Shown piece after piece: positions 26,301 to 40,600 of a stretch of 64,000 bases of DNA. This stretch comes from Zeus faber. Taxonomy: Eukaryota > Chordata > Actinopteri > Zeiformes > Zeidae. Within the stretch, counting starts at the first letter, position 1. Each line of letters starts with the position of its first letter. The notes beneath the pieces were generated by a model. The model was not told the DNA's origin. It ran no database searches and saw nothing but the letters and a program-made list of their open reading frames with translations. The position numbers and the translations under genes were made by a program. The DNA lies in assembly GCA_960531495.1 (NCBI GenBank), contig OY482848.1, positions 24,369,879 to 24,433,878 on the forward strand, in the 5' to 3' direction.

Positions 26301-29300
26301 CGCTGCATTGTGAGGTAAAATGGGAAGTGGGGGAGAAATAATCAAGCACAAAAATGTGACTGTAATGTTAAAATTTAAAACGTGAGATGCACCAATCGAT
26401 CGGCCGGTGATTGGAATTGGTCGGTTTTCAGCAGCCGATCAGTGTCAGATATCAGATATATCCAATTCTGTGCCGGTCAAATTTGCACGCCCTGTACTAT
26501 GCTGATGTACTGTACTCGTAAAAATGCTCAGATACTGAAACCCAATACAACATAATGTAACATAGCTGCGTAGTTGATGCTCAAAAAAGAGAGAAAGAAA
26601 GAAAATCTCGGCTGTTTGGAGGTTCTTCAAGGTAAATAAAGAAGATTAGATCAATTATTTATCTACCGCTTGACAACATTCCAAAATTGTGCAGACTGCG
26701 TTTGTATCTCTGTCACTACAACGGAGCGTCTACTCTAGTTGTTCGTAGCGAACGATGGATAAAAAGGTTTGACTCTTTGTTGAAACTCTCTTCTTTACGA
26801 GTCACTCAGCAAAACGAGTCGCATGATTTGATTCAGTTGGTTTAATGCGCGGTGAGCCAAGGAGGACTTCCAGTGAAGGAGAGTGGGAAGAGTTGTCATT
26901 TAGTAATGATTGCCATTATTGGGAATGGAAAGTACCATAAACATGTAATACAAAGTTAAATTTGTGAGTTTAATTTGAAGTTTGAACTGGATATTTCCAT
27001 CTTAGTTATATGTTGTGTCCTCCTAAAAATTAGTAGATAAGTTACAGGTTTCATTATACTGGACCTTGGTGACAATTTTATGTTGTATTTTATTTTATTG
27101 GAACGCAGTGACTGTTCCATGTTCTATTATTGTTCCAAAGTGAATAATGAACAATAATAAACACACAAAATCAGCAACCTCACTATTGTGGTAACTGAAA
27201 ATTGCAGGGGTAGTCCTTATGTGCAGCTGTCCTATGAAGTGAGTGTGATCAGATCACTTCATGTATTTGTCATCGACGTACAGCAGATGTACCCAGTGAG
27301 ACCAAATGATAAGAAAATCTGATTTCTCAAATCATGGATCTAAGCTGAAAATGATCGGACGACAATGTAAAATAAATTTAATAGTCACTGATTTATTATG
27401 AACATACAATTGAACTAATCGGCTGAGAAAGTTGTAATCGGTGCATCCTTAGCTAGTAAACATGTTTGGTAACTTTACGATATGATGCATTTCAAGGCGT
27501 ATATCCTCATTAGATTAATAAGTATATAGCCATAGTAGCTGGCATAGGGTGTGATTGGCCTCGTTACGAGACGGCTACGGTGTGAATAACTGATGGAGTC
27601 ATTAAGCTGCAGCCACGGAGACTCCCTGTTCCACTGTTGTGGTACTCAAAATATTCTTCCCGAGGTTGGCAGGTCTGATGTAGGTAGGTATGAAGGTAGT
27701 TATTTAGGTAGTTATGTAGGTAGGTAGTTATGTAGGGAGTTATTGAGGTAGTTAGGTCGGTAGTTATGTAGGTAGCTATCTAGGTAAAAAGGTAGTTATT
27801 TGGGTAGTTATGTAGGTCGGTAGGTAGTTATATAGGTCGATACAGAAGGTAGTTATGTAGGTCGGTAGGCAATAATTTAGGTCAGTAGGTAATTATTTAG
27901 GTATTTATTAGGGTTGCCGCAGTTATCAGTGTTCCCGGTGTTACGCGCTGTTCGGGCATACACCGATGACATTACTTGCCCACCGCCGCCAACGTCGTTT
28001 TGCTTTTATTTTTTATTTTTTGATAGAAATAAAACCCATTTAGTTCGCTTTCACGTTGACATGAATCAAAAAAAGAATGAATTTATTGAATACTAAGCGT
28101 GTGATCAATACTTAGTCGGACACTACAAAAGTGAAAGTGTGACACTCCGCATGCCCCACCCCGTCGTAAAATGTCAACGTAAAGTGTTGAGTTTGTAAAC
28201 CGGTGGGAAAAGTTCCTCAGCGCCGCATCCCGAGTAGTTATGGAGCTAGGTCGGTAGGTAGTTGTGCAGGTAGGTAGGTATGGAGGTAGTTATTTAGGGA
28301 GTTATGTAGATAGTTATGTAGGTCGTTAGGTAGTTATTTAGGTAGTTGTATAAGTAGGTCGGTAGGTAATTATTTAGGTAGTTATGTAGCTCGGTCAGTA
28401 GGTAGTTATGTAGGTAGTTGTATAGGTGGGTTCGTAGGTAGTTATGTAGGTGGGTACAGTAGGTATGTCAGTAGGTAGTTATGTAGGTAGTTGTATAGGT
28501 GGGTTCGTAGGTAGTTATGTAGGTGGGTACAGTAGGTATGTCAGTAGGTAGTTATGTAGGTAGTTGTATAGGTGGGTTCGTAGGTAGTTATGTAGGTGGG
28601 TACAGTAGGTATGTCAGTAGGTAGTTATGTAGGTTGGTAGGTAATTATGTAGGTCGGTAGGTAGTTATTTAGGTAGTTGTGTATGAAGGTAGGTAGGTAT
28701 GTAGGTAGTTATTTAGGTAGCTACGTAGGTAGGTACTATACTAAATACTACACTGCTACTCTGCTCATGCCTCAGGACCACGTAGGTCTCGGCGTCTCCC
28801 TGTCGGAGGACGACTCCAGGGGGGGAGTGGTGGTCGGCTCGCTGGTCCAGCATGGAACTGCCAGCAAGGTGGGACATCAACACTATCCTCACCACCCTCG
28901 GCATCACACCGATCTCACAAACTACACCTTTCTGCCTCTGATCTCATATCTCATTTTTTCATATAACCTTTTCATCTCGGCTGCCTCTGTATTACATTTT
29001 TGACAGTTTAATATCGCCAGCTCCCACCTCGTACCCAAAGTAAAACCAGTGGGAGATCTGGATGTCGTAATAACTACCTGAGCATTTCCATTCACGATTT
29101 ATTTTGCAGATACCGGAAATTCTAATACCTGTAGCCATATTTAATAGACTGTGCATGTCACTGTACTTTGTCAAATAAAAACGACCTGCCACCAATAATT
29201 ATGACAACTATGAAACATACCTTGGTTATTATTGTCATTGCCTTTGTTAAGATATGTCTTTTCTGACCCTTTTTATCACAACCATAGCCAAAGTTTTCCA

Positions 29301-29666
29301 CTAAGAAACCCAAACGAAAGCCGAAAATAACCAATAACCAACTTCTTATGACTATGATTCAAAGGGGATATTTCGTGTTTCTCTGTTATTATTCGGATAA
29401 TCCATGCTAACTTGTAAAGTTGTGTTCCATCTGATTTTAGCGTTGACCAAGGGATTTAGGAACAATTTTAATTAGCACACAAATACCTTTTTGCGTTGTT
29501 CTCGCTAAACGCCACTCACTCTTCTGACAAAAGGACGGCCGGATCAAGGTCGGAGACAGAATCATTGCAGTGGGGGACGAACCTGCAGCCGGACTTTCAG
29601 CAGAGAAGGTTTGTACGGAGAGATAAATAGAGACAGAAAGATAGACAGACAGATAGACAGATAGAC

Positions 29667-29715
<49 letters not shown>

Positions 29716-29716
29716 C

Positions 29717-29772
<56 letters not shown>

Positions 29773-30922
29773 GTTACCATTATCTCTTATTTTCCTCCCT
29801 CCCTTTAGGTCTCCAGTTTGATCCTCAAGCAGCGCGTCTCCATCAAACTCTCCGTCAGCCCTTCCAGACCCCCGTCCTCCTCCACTTCTTTATCATTCCC
29901 CACCTCCTCCTCCTCCTCTCTCTCCTCCTCCACCGCTTTATCTCTCCCCACGTCCTCCTCCTCTCCTCACTCCGTTTCACCCTCCTCCTCGTCCGTCATC
30001 CTGCCCGTCTCCACCTCCTCCTCCCTCAACACCACGAGGACCCCGCCCGCCGGACCCTCCGATTGGTCGGGGTCGGCTTGGATGACCTCTGACCCCCTGA
30101 GCTGTCCGGTGGTGGCAGGGAGTGAGACCTCCATAGAGATCTGTAAGGGGAACACCGGCCTGGGCCTTAGCATCGTGGGGGGCTGCGACACCCTGCTGGT
30201 GAGAGGAGGAACACACCTTATTTTCATCAAATTGTCATGAAATCAATAGATGTTTGAATTGCAATTGTAATCACTAATTGATTCTCATCATTCTGATGTA
30301 TTAAACAACTGGGGAACCAATTGTTTTTTAATCTCATTAGTACGTTTTGGGTGACTTTTTCACTTCTCCCAAGTAGAATAGCGCATCTCCTCACTTTCAC
30401 TGTAAATAATATATAATTATGCAAGTTGCAAGTTATTACGACTACTTGTCATAGTTCAAAAAGGCGTAAAGCATTTTTGGGAGAGTTCTTATCCATCAAG
30501 TTATCTGGCGCTTACATGATGAACTCCCAGCCTCAGTCGGTATACCTGCTGGAAAATGCCAATATGGATGGCAGAACAATAAGAGAAATATAACTTTCTT
30601 TTATATTTTGGTGGCCATACACAGAGCAGGCGTTTATTAATTAAACGAAGAAAAAATAATAATCAAGATTTTACGTGGACTATTCTTAAATTTGTTTTAT
30701 CATTATTACCATTCATTATTTTCATTACATGTGCCTGTCTAGTTGTTTTGACTATACAAAATTAATGAAGCAGGTATCGACTCTTCCGTCTAGATAAGGG
30801 CCTTAAAGTCACAGTGTGTTCTGTGGTATTGCCACTAGGGTGCGGTAATGGTCCACGAGGTGAATGATGGGGGAGCAGCTCAGAGAGATGGAAGGTTACA
30901 GGCTGGAGACCAGATTCTGGAG

Positions 30923-30998
<76 letters not shown>

Positions 30999-33900
30999 AC
31001 AGTTTGTGTACACAGAGCATTATTCAGATAGGATTATTCATGGGTAAACTGTGAAGCCTAGTGTATATAACACATAACACGTGTTGAATACCCTGAAGAC
31101 CCAGCTCTTCAGTGAGTACCTCCTGTCCTAATCTACAATTACTTAGCACCACCTTGCAGAATTTATTGTTACACCAATGTTGTTGTTACACTAATCTCTG
31201 TCGCAATGTAGCTGAATGTTATTCTCCCTTGTAAGTCGCTTTGGATAAAAGCGTCTGCTAAATGACTAAATGTAAATGTAAATGTAAATGAATACAAAGA
31301 CAAATTATTGTCAAGTTTTAGGTTTATTGTATATTACCTTTTTTTTTTACATTGCTATTTTTTTTTATTCATATGTGACCCACCGCGTACTTAAGGGTTA
31401 TCTGGCTGCTTTTGAGATTTTTTTTTGTCTTTGCATCCTTTGAAAGTGGAGAACCGGAGCTTCCAAACAAGGTGTCACTTGTGCAATTCAAGCAAACATT
31501 TTTAAAGCTGACTTGTTAATGACAAGGGTGTGGCAAACTGTGATTCTGAGGTAATCACCTCCAAAGCTTTACCCAGACCAGGTTCATTCAGCCAACAAAG
31601 GCTCATGGCTACTTAACATACTGCTGAATGGGCCAATCACGAACAGCGTCAACAACACAACTCCTTTTGTTTTTAAAAAAGCTTTTATTGAACAGTAAGA
31701 ATATACATGTTTTATAAAAGTCGAATTATTTTGGAGTTTAAAAGTACGGACAACACAACAAAATGTAGAGTCTATCAATATTATGAGTCTCAGAAAATCA
31801 GAAATCTGTAACCAACCTCAACGGACTTCACGTCATGAACTTCTTCTGTTGTGACAACAACGGGCGTGTCATCGGTCTCCTCTCGTGTTTCTTGAAAATG
31901 TTCCGTTTCATCGTCACATTAGGTTTGAAATCCGCTGTTTGAAATGTTCTCCAAGTCCGGAGTAATATGAGATTCAGCATCGCTGTCGTTCTCCGCGTCG
32001 CTGTCGGAGAACTGACTATCATCGCGGAAAATTAAGTCCAGCACGCGCTGCTAACACTGACTTGGATCTATCGCACTGGTCAGATTAAGGTCCCAAATAT
32101 GATTCAGAGCTTCCGCCGCCCGCTTCTCGTAATCTATAACGATACGGAGAAGAAAGTTTTCACAGACAAGTGAGACCAAAATACCCCCGTGCTGCGCTTT
32201 GATCGTCTGTTTACGGAAGTGACGTAGGTGCGTGACGCGAAGGGTTCTTCTTCTTTGCCTTTTCATAACAATGGCTCCGTGTGTGTAAAAGTAGTACGAC
32301 TTAAAGGTTGAACTCTATCAAAACGGTTTCACATTGTGACTTCACATCACATGGAATATGGAGGAATGATCTTCGCCTGGACGCTCGCGTTAAAGGAAAC
32401 CATCGGTGTTATTCAGCACTGTTCCCGCGTCCTGGTAAGTGAACTGCGTTTCCCCATGTAATCTAACGGGAATATTTAACTCCACGGTTTAACATTTTTC
32501 TACTATTTATAAATCAAATTCAGTTTTGAAAATACGTTGAGAGATAAAAAAAAAAAACCCCACAAAGGAACACGAATCTGGAAAAATCGCATTTTCTTCA
32601 AGAAAGGTTCTTTCAACTTATTTGGCTGCTCCTGGTGATTTTAGAAATGCGCGAGATGACGGCTTTTGCTGTGGTGGGTCACATATTACTTTATTATTGT
32701 ATCATTATTGTCCATTGTTTTCAAGTTTGCTGCTGTAAACACTGAAATTTCACATTTCCACATTCATCTTTCAAGTACTAAATAAAGACAGAAACAAACA
32801 TATGAATTAAGTCGTTCTCACTACTTCCATTAATATACAGTAGATACTTGTTTTTTAGTTAACTTGTTTTTTTTTGGGGTACTTTCTACTTTTTACGCGC
32901 AACAAACCTTGCCCCGTGTGTCGTAGACAAAAGCCTCTCCTCTCTCCCTGCTCCAGGTGAATGGCATCGACCTGCGGCAGGCCACCCACGAGGAAGCCAT
33001 TGGGGTTCTGCGTCTCACCACGCAGCGGGTGCGTCTGTGCATCTTCAGGCACCAGGAGGCGTACAGGGAGGAGGACCTGTGGGATGTCTTCACGCTGCCA
33101 CTGAGGCCACGGCCTGGACAGGGCCTGGGACTCACCACTGTGGGGAAGAGGTAACAATGCCGCTCTAAAATAGAAATCCATAAGATCTGTGTTGGTTGGA
33201 TAACACCACGAGTCCCACTTGAGGCGGTGGGGATGTTTGTTCATCAGAGTTTTTATTTTTTGTGAACGTTCATACATATGGACAGTTTACAGTCCCCGCC
33301 ACCAACAATGGAAACAGCATATAGAGGAGTGCATGCATATAGAAAACACTTTCAATGGCTGTTTTTTTATAAAGTACCAGCTTAGAAAATGTGTTAAGGG
33401 GACAAAAAAATGAGAAAAATCTTTTTCCACCACCACCATTTACTTCAATGAGGAAATGAAGGACGTTTTTATTGGCCGGGTGAGGCACAGGCCCAGCCCC
33501 AGTTTTCTTGCATATAACTCAATACATCGCATATAACTCAAAGCAAAACAAAGTGATTCACTTGTTCCATGCGTAGTCTTTTAAAGGAGAAAAATGCTGC
33601 TGGATTTCCAGTTATTTCTTGAATTAATATCTGTATGTACACACATATTATTTGTACCTTAATCTTGTTTTGTGTTGCAAAATGTTGTGCGATTCACTGT
33701 CGGGGCTTCTCAAAAAATGGGTATTCATCGCCCTGAGCATTAACAAAATACAATTGTAGTACTATTTGAGGGAATTCTTGCATCAGATCTGATGAAGAAT
33801 CCACCAAGAATTACATATAGAATGGCATGTCTTGAAATTCCATTCGAGAGGTTGTATCAGTGATGTAACCAAACATAATTCACTGTTATACATAGCCGCA

Positions 33901-35872
33901 AATGGCCAAATCTTTTATCATAGAGACAGAGATTCTTCCCTCAAGGTCACTTTTCCTCCACCCAGGTCAGAGCTGGACAGCAGTGAAGAGGTGGAGACGG
34001 ACATGAAGACATGAAGTCTATTTCCGTGTAATTCTTCACCTCTCGCTCTCGCTCTCTCTCTTTTTTTTTTCTGTTTTTCTTTAATCACAGCAACGACACC
34101 GGGATCTTTGTGTCGGAAATCCTGCCGGGGGGCGTGGCCGAGTCCGACGGCAGGCTGTTGCTAGGCGACCAGATTCTGTCCATCAATGGGGAGGACGTCC
34201 GTGCCGCTACGCAGGACCACACGGAGACGCTGCTACAGGTGCGAGAAACTGAGGATTATTTTACTCAACCCCACCTTGCACAAGGGAAAAAGGTGATTTT
34301 TATATAAAGTAATAAGAGGGAGTTGTTTTGAAATATTTCTTCTGCTGCCCAGGACTGCGCTGGAGTGGTTTATTTGGAGGTGGCCCGTTTCAAAGCTGGA
34401 CTGCAATACACACAGGGCAGCCAGGTAAACTCTGGTTTTGACCTCTTTCTTCCTTTCCCTTCTTTTTCTGATCTGCACTTTTTCCAAAAGAAAATGACTG
34501 AAAAGCTCATAGAATGAAATATAAGGCTGTCGGTCCTTAAAAAGTCTTAAAATGGCGTTAAATTCCGTTTTAAAAATATAAGGCCTGAAATCTTTCATTT
34601 GAATTTACGAAGTCTTAAGTTCAACATGAATACTTTATGTGATTTTATTTATTGATGATATAAAAGGTCGGCTATCCAACTAGCCGGTACGCACATACAC
34701 CCATATGTAAATTAGACTCACATTTGGACATGATTTTCTTTTACAGTATTCATGTTTAATTCAAATCTCCTAACGTGTCGTGTCAGTCATCATTAGCCCT
34801 ATTGTTCCTCCTGGAATTCCCCTTTTTTCTTACCAACGTTGCTTTTGAACCTAGGAGTACTTTAAGTTATGTTTTATCCAGAGCGAAGAGTCGGACTGCT
34901 CCACCCTGACGCCCTCCGGTGGGCGCGATGCCTCCCTGAGCCACCAGAGGGAGCTAGACGGCAGGGCAGGGAGCTATGGTAAATATGGTCAACAAATACA
35001 TTTCTGAATGACTTGTGGCATTTTTTGATTTAAGCTTAAAGGTTTTGTGACAATATTATTATTTTTATTATATTAAATATTTCATTATTTATTATTATTC
35101 ATTATTATTATCATTGATTATTTATGTTATATAATGTAATATAATAATATATGATATTGTGTAATGTAATGTGTAATGTTTAATGTATATGTAACGTAAT
35201 ATATCTATATATTTGTATTTTTTTATTTTGTATTTTTTTTTAATTATGGTATTATTATTATTATTATATATTATTCATCCTATGTGATTCTGATTTTGCC
35301 CAGCTACAGTGTTTAAAGACTGCGGTGACATCAGGAAAGTGGTGATCCAGAAGGTGAGACACAAAGTCATAAACTATAAAATAAAATATATATTAACTTA
35401 TAGCGCATTTGAGCACCTCTCGTGAAAAAAAAAATTAAATATACATTTTAACGCTTTAGCACATGGGATTGTTTTAATGTGTGTGTCCGGTCTGGTGGCA
35501 GGGCGCGAGTGACTCCCTGGGAATCTGCTTGGCGGGTGGAATGGGCAGTCCCCATGGCAACGTGCCACTCTTCATCGCTACCATGGATACCAGCGGACTG
35601 GCTGCCGGGACACGCCAACTACAGGTGAGACTGGAAATAAGAGATTCAGAAAACCTCAGAGTTAAAAACGTCACCTTAGAAACGGCTCTCTGTATTTCCG
35701 CTGTAAATAAATATTCGATTTGTTTTGCGATGGAATGTCAGTGAGCTGATAAAAATAGGTCCTCTTCTCTCTGGTAACAAAGAGGAAAGAGATGTAACTA
35801 ATGGGTGAGATATCCCCAGGGATGCGATTATGCGATTTTAAAACATGAACGAGTACAGAAATATAAACAATG

Positions 35873-35914
<42 letters not shown>

Positions 35915-37358
35915 GTGTGTGTGCGTGTCAGGCTGGAGACAAGATCATCAGTATCAATGGTGTCTCCACCGAGGGGATGACTCACGGCGACGCAGGAGTC
36001 CTACTGAAGCGCTGCACTGAAAGTGTCACTCTGCAGGTGAGCGTCTCACAGTTTGACACTGAATTTACTGAGATTTCTGACGCAATAATACATGTGTGGG
36101 CCCCCTATGGTCCACTGCTATTATAGTCGGGCGACCTTTATAATATGGCTATCGCAATATGAGATGAGATATCAAGGATTCTGGGATTTCGGTTATTGGT
36201 ATAATCAAGATATTATTGTGATATGGTCTAGTTGTTCTTATCAATGCCTAATGATTGTTTCTTGAATATTTATTGTGGGTGAATATCTAATAAAAGCACC
36301 AAAATATTGTCAAACTATCGATATCGAGGTATTCCTCACAAAATAGTGCAATATTTTATGTTGTCTATATCGCTGAGCCCTAGTTGGTATTCCCTCCTTT
36401 GTAAACCATCCGGACAAAAGGTACCTTGTGTCTTAGCTTCTCCTAAATACTTGTAATGCGTAGTATGGAATGAACACTACACACACCCAACACGTCCTGG
36501 GATGGATTTCCTCTCCTGGCTAACATTACAGAAATGGATTTCATTTCTGGCTACATTTTCAAAAGCATTGAACACTAAATCCAAACAAATCATAGCTGAA
36601 GGATAATTCCCGTGTGAGGCTACCGAACGGAGTATATTGGGATGGTTATAAATACTCTGTTCTAGCTGGACTTCCTAATGAATCATGTCCTGTTGGAGAT
36701 GCCTCACACCCAGACACCCACTTCACTTAACAGCTCCCAAATGTAGTTGGCAGAAATACTCAAGGTAGGATCTGCAGCGTGCAGTCGTGAGGTTGTATGG
36801 GATTCTCTGACTGTGTGTATTCGGCCCTCATAAACACTTTCAGTCCCTGTGATTCTGCTCCTTAACGACATAATTAAATCTTCGTACGTTTTCCAGGCCC
36901 AATTACTCCATCGCTGCTTGTTCATTATGCGTTTTTATGGCATATTGTTCACATTTTATGTTTTCCACATTTATTTGGTTTTGTGAGGCACAACATTCCA
37001 CTCAAATTAAATGTTTACTATGTTGACTATTTTCATTGTTGATTGTTGATATACACTCACAACCCTGTGTAAATACTGTATTATATACTGTGTATTATGC
37101 GTACATGCACAATCTTCCTTCCTTCAATGGTTTGTTTGTTGTTTATTTTTTAGGTTCATTGTGTATTGCCTATTGCATATGACCAGATTGTTTTCCATTT
37201 TTTAGAACTTTATTTTTGTTGTGATGTGAGTTGCTCTAATACTACAAATTCTCTCCACGGGTGAATTAATGATCTATTCATTGATCCCTCTATCTGTCTG
37301 TCTGTCTGTCTGTCTGTCTGTGCAACTTGGCATCATTTTATTGTGATTATGATTTATT

Positions 37359-37436
<78 letters not shown>

Positions 37437-37590
37437 TGCAGGTGGCAGCAGGCTCAGTAGGATTTGCTCCTCAGGATCTCGATGAAGTCCTTGCACCTTC
37501 TCGGAACCACAACGACCTCTGGTAGGAACCTCAGAGACCCCCGAAAACACACCTGACTCAATATGAGACTCTGTATTTATACAAAATACC

Positions 37591-37627
<37 letters not shown>

Positions 37628-40600
37628 CATTAGCGGTCTGGGTCTGACTTGGTTCTTTTTTCATGGTAGGGAGAGCAGGATCGTTAGGACCTAAAATACA
37701 ATATAACATATAGTCATGAGTTTGGTTACAATTTATATATATTGCAATTTATATAAATATAATTTATTTATAATATTTAACTATTCGTAAACATATTCCT
37801 CAAGTCGTCACGAGGCCCAGTGACTTCTACAATTCGACTCACTGACTCCATGAATCAATATTTATTGCACTTATTCCAATGTGAGTCTAACGATTTTCCT
37901 TTTTATTGTATTTTTAATTACTTGGCCACTTTCGCTGCTTCTCGGTTTCTTTAATGTTTTGGCCCAGAATGAAAAAAGACCAATTGACTCAACTTATGCC
38001 GCGCATTATTTGTAGACGTATGCCTCATAATTAGCGCATTCTCCTCGGGAGAGGGTTCACTCGTCCCCCACTGGTTCAGTTTTTAAGAAGTAAACAACAA
38101 TGCAATGCAATTAATTTTGAATCACTGTACTCAGGGAATTTTAATTTTAGCAGAAAAATAAAAGAAAACGATGCAAAGCTTTATGACCATCATTTCTTCA
38201 CCTGAGATCAGCCTTAATGTTTTTGTTTTGAATTGAATAAAATAGTCAAGGAAACACAGAGTGTGATACATTTAAAAAACATATTTTCCCCCAGTGCTCG
38301 CGTGTACAAGACCATCTCTTTGGAGCGAGGTTTGTCGGGTCTGGGCTTCAGCATCGTGGGGGGATTCGGTAGTCCTCATGGGGACCTTCCCATCTACATC
38401 AAAAGCGTCTTCAGCAAGGTGAGAGGGACCACGGAGATGGTGTCAAGATATACTGTCACGAATGAGGGGGATAAGACCCAGACGCAGCATAAGGTTTATT
38501 TACAAAGGGGGGGAATAAGATGATGTGGGAATGGAATAAAGGGCAGTTTGGGGGTCCGAGCGGGCAGGCTGAAGGCACAGGGCTTCAAGTGTGGACAGGC
38601 TGGTGTTGAGGCATAGGCAGCCAGGAAGGCAGGCAGGCAGGCAGACAGTACCCCACCCCCCCCTTAATGGGAGCCTCCGGGCGACCCACAAAGTTTTCCC
38701 GGGTGGGCTGCGTGGAATTCCCGGGCGAGGGAATTGTCCAAGATGGAGCGCCGCGGCACCCAGCCCCGTGGAGGCTCTGGCTGCGGTGGCGGACGTCTAG
38801 GAGCTGGCTGACGGTGTAGTCCCCAATGATCGAGGTGGGTGGTGTGGGACTGGTCAGAGGGCGGAGGGTGAGGGTGGAGACGGGTTTGACCTGAGAGACG
38901 TGGAAGGTTGGGTGGATGCGCATAGTGCACATGAGAGGGAGCTGGACTGCAGTTGGGTTAATTAGGTGTTTTTTTTTCAAAAGGGCCAAGGAACCCGGGG
39001 AGACAATTTTTTGTGCAGTTCTTTTCCAGGTCCGTCCTCACCTGCCCAGACTCAATGATGTAACCCAAGAAGCCCACAGAGTTACCGTGGAACTCGCACT
39101 TCTCCACTTTCACAAAAAGTATATTCTCCAGGAGCCTTTGGAGCACCCGGTGGACATGGAACTTGTGTTCTGACAGGTCATGGGAGAAGATCAGAATGTC
39201 GTCAGAAGTAGATGAAGACGAAGCGGGTTCAGGAAGTCCTTCAGCACGTCATTGACGAGCTCCCGGAAGATGTTCGGAGGCCTTGGAGAGGCCGAAAGGC
39301 ATCACTAAACACTCCAAGTGGCCTCGGGGGGTGTTGAATGCCGTCTTCCAGTTGTCCCCCTCCCGGATGCGGACCAGGTGGTGGGCGTTACGCAAGTCCA
39401 GCATGCTGAAGACTGTGGCGACATGCAGGCGTTCAAAGGCAGAACTGATGAGAGGCAGCGGATACTTGTTTTTAACTGTGATGTTATTGAGTCCGAGACT
39501 CAACACAGCGTCTTTGGGACCCGTCCTTATTAGCCACAAAGAAGAATCCTGCTCCCACGGGGGAAGAAGGAGGTCGGATGATACCTGTCGAGAGTGACTC
39601 TGTGATGTACCTCTCCATGGTTCCACGCTCAGGACGGGACAGGTTGTAGAGAGATGGCTGGAGCGCAAGGATGCATCATGCAGTAGATCAGTTGCACAGT
39701 CGTACGGGCGATGGGGTGGCGCAGAGAGTGCCCGCTCCTTACCACCTCCCCTCAGCCGTGATATTCGGCAGGTACAACAGACAGGTCCAGAGTGACAGGA
39801 GAGACCGAGACAGCGGTGGGCTCAACAGGGGGAAGGGCAGAACACAGACATTTTGAGTGGCACAGGGAACTCCACCCAACGATCTTGTTAGCGATCTACC
39901 AGGGGACAGAAAGGCACGGCTGGGGCTGTGACATATACAGCATATCTCTATACGTACCGTAACGCCAAACTTACAGATTGGTGTGTTTATGGTTGGAACT
40001 GCAACTTTAAGCACAACGGATGAAACAGTAATAAATGCTGCTTTAAGCAATCTCTCTGCTTATGAATTGAATCAGAAGACCCCCTGGCATGTGAAGGATT
40101 GCGAAACACCGTCGATCGCCTGTAGAGTCATCTAAGAGCTGAATGGCTTCCCTCTTGCTGCTATAAAATAATGGCAAGCAGCTGAGAACTCCATGGCACG
40201 GCTATCTGTTTCACCCCAAATGACTGAGGGGCGAATTCACAAAGGGATGGCGCGGCTGAGCTGGTGCAACTGAAGCGCATTTATAAGGGGTGTCACGCTC
40301 AGACTTTCCAGTTACCTCGAAATTATCTTTTGACATTATTATTAGGATTATTATTACTGTCACGGTGTCCGAAGGTAGCGATGCCACGGACTGCCCTGCA
40401 CTCCGTGGTGGTTTTAAAAACGCACTCCCAAAACTTGTTGAAACTGTGAATAATTTTTTGTACCAAAAAGGTGTTACAAACGTCGGCAGAAAAGGTTCTA
40501 TAATTCCTATTCAACTCAAAATATTTTGAAAAAATAACTGAAAATTAAAGGGAATAGCGATAAAGTGGTCAAAATTGGCTCTGAACTACAAATGGAATTA

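Noticed and set aside
28396-28620. CRISPR-like regular repeats
   Set aside because: Units are contiguous with no spacers and belong to a tetranucleotide satellite in a vertebrate intron.
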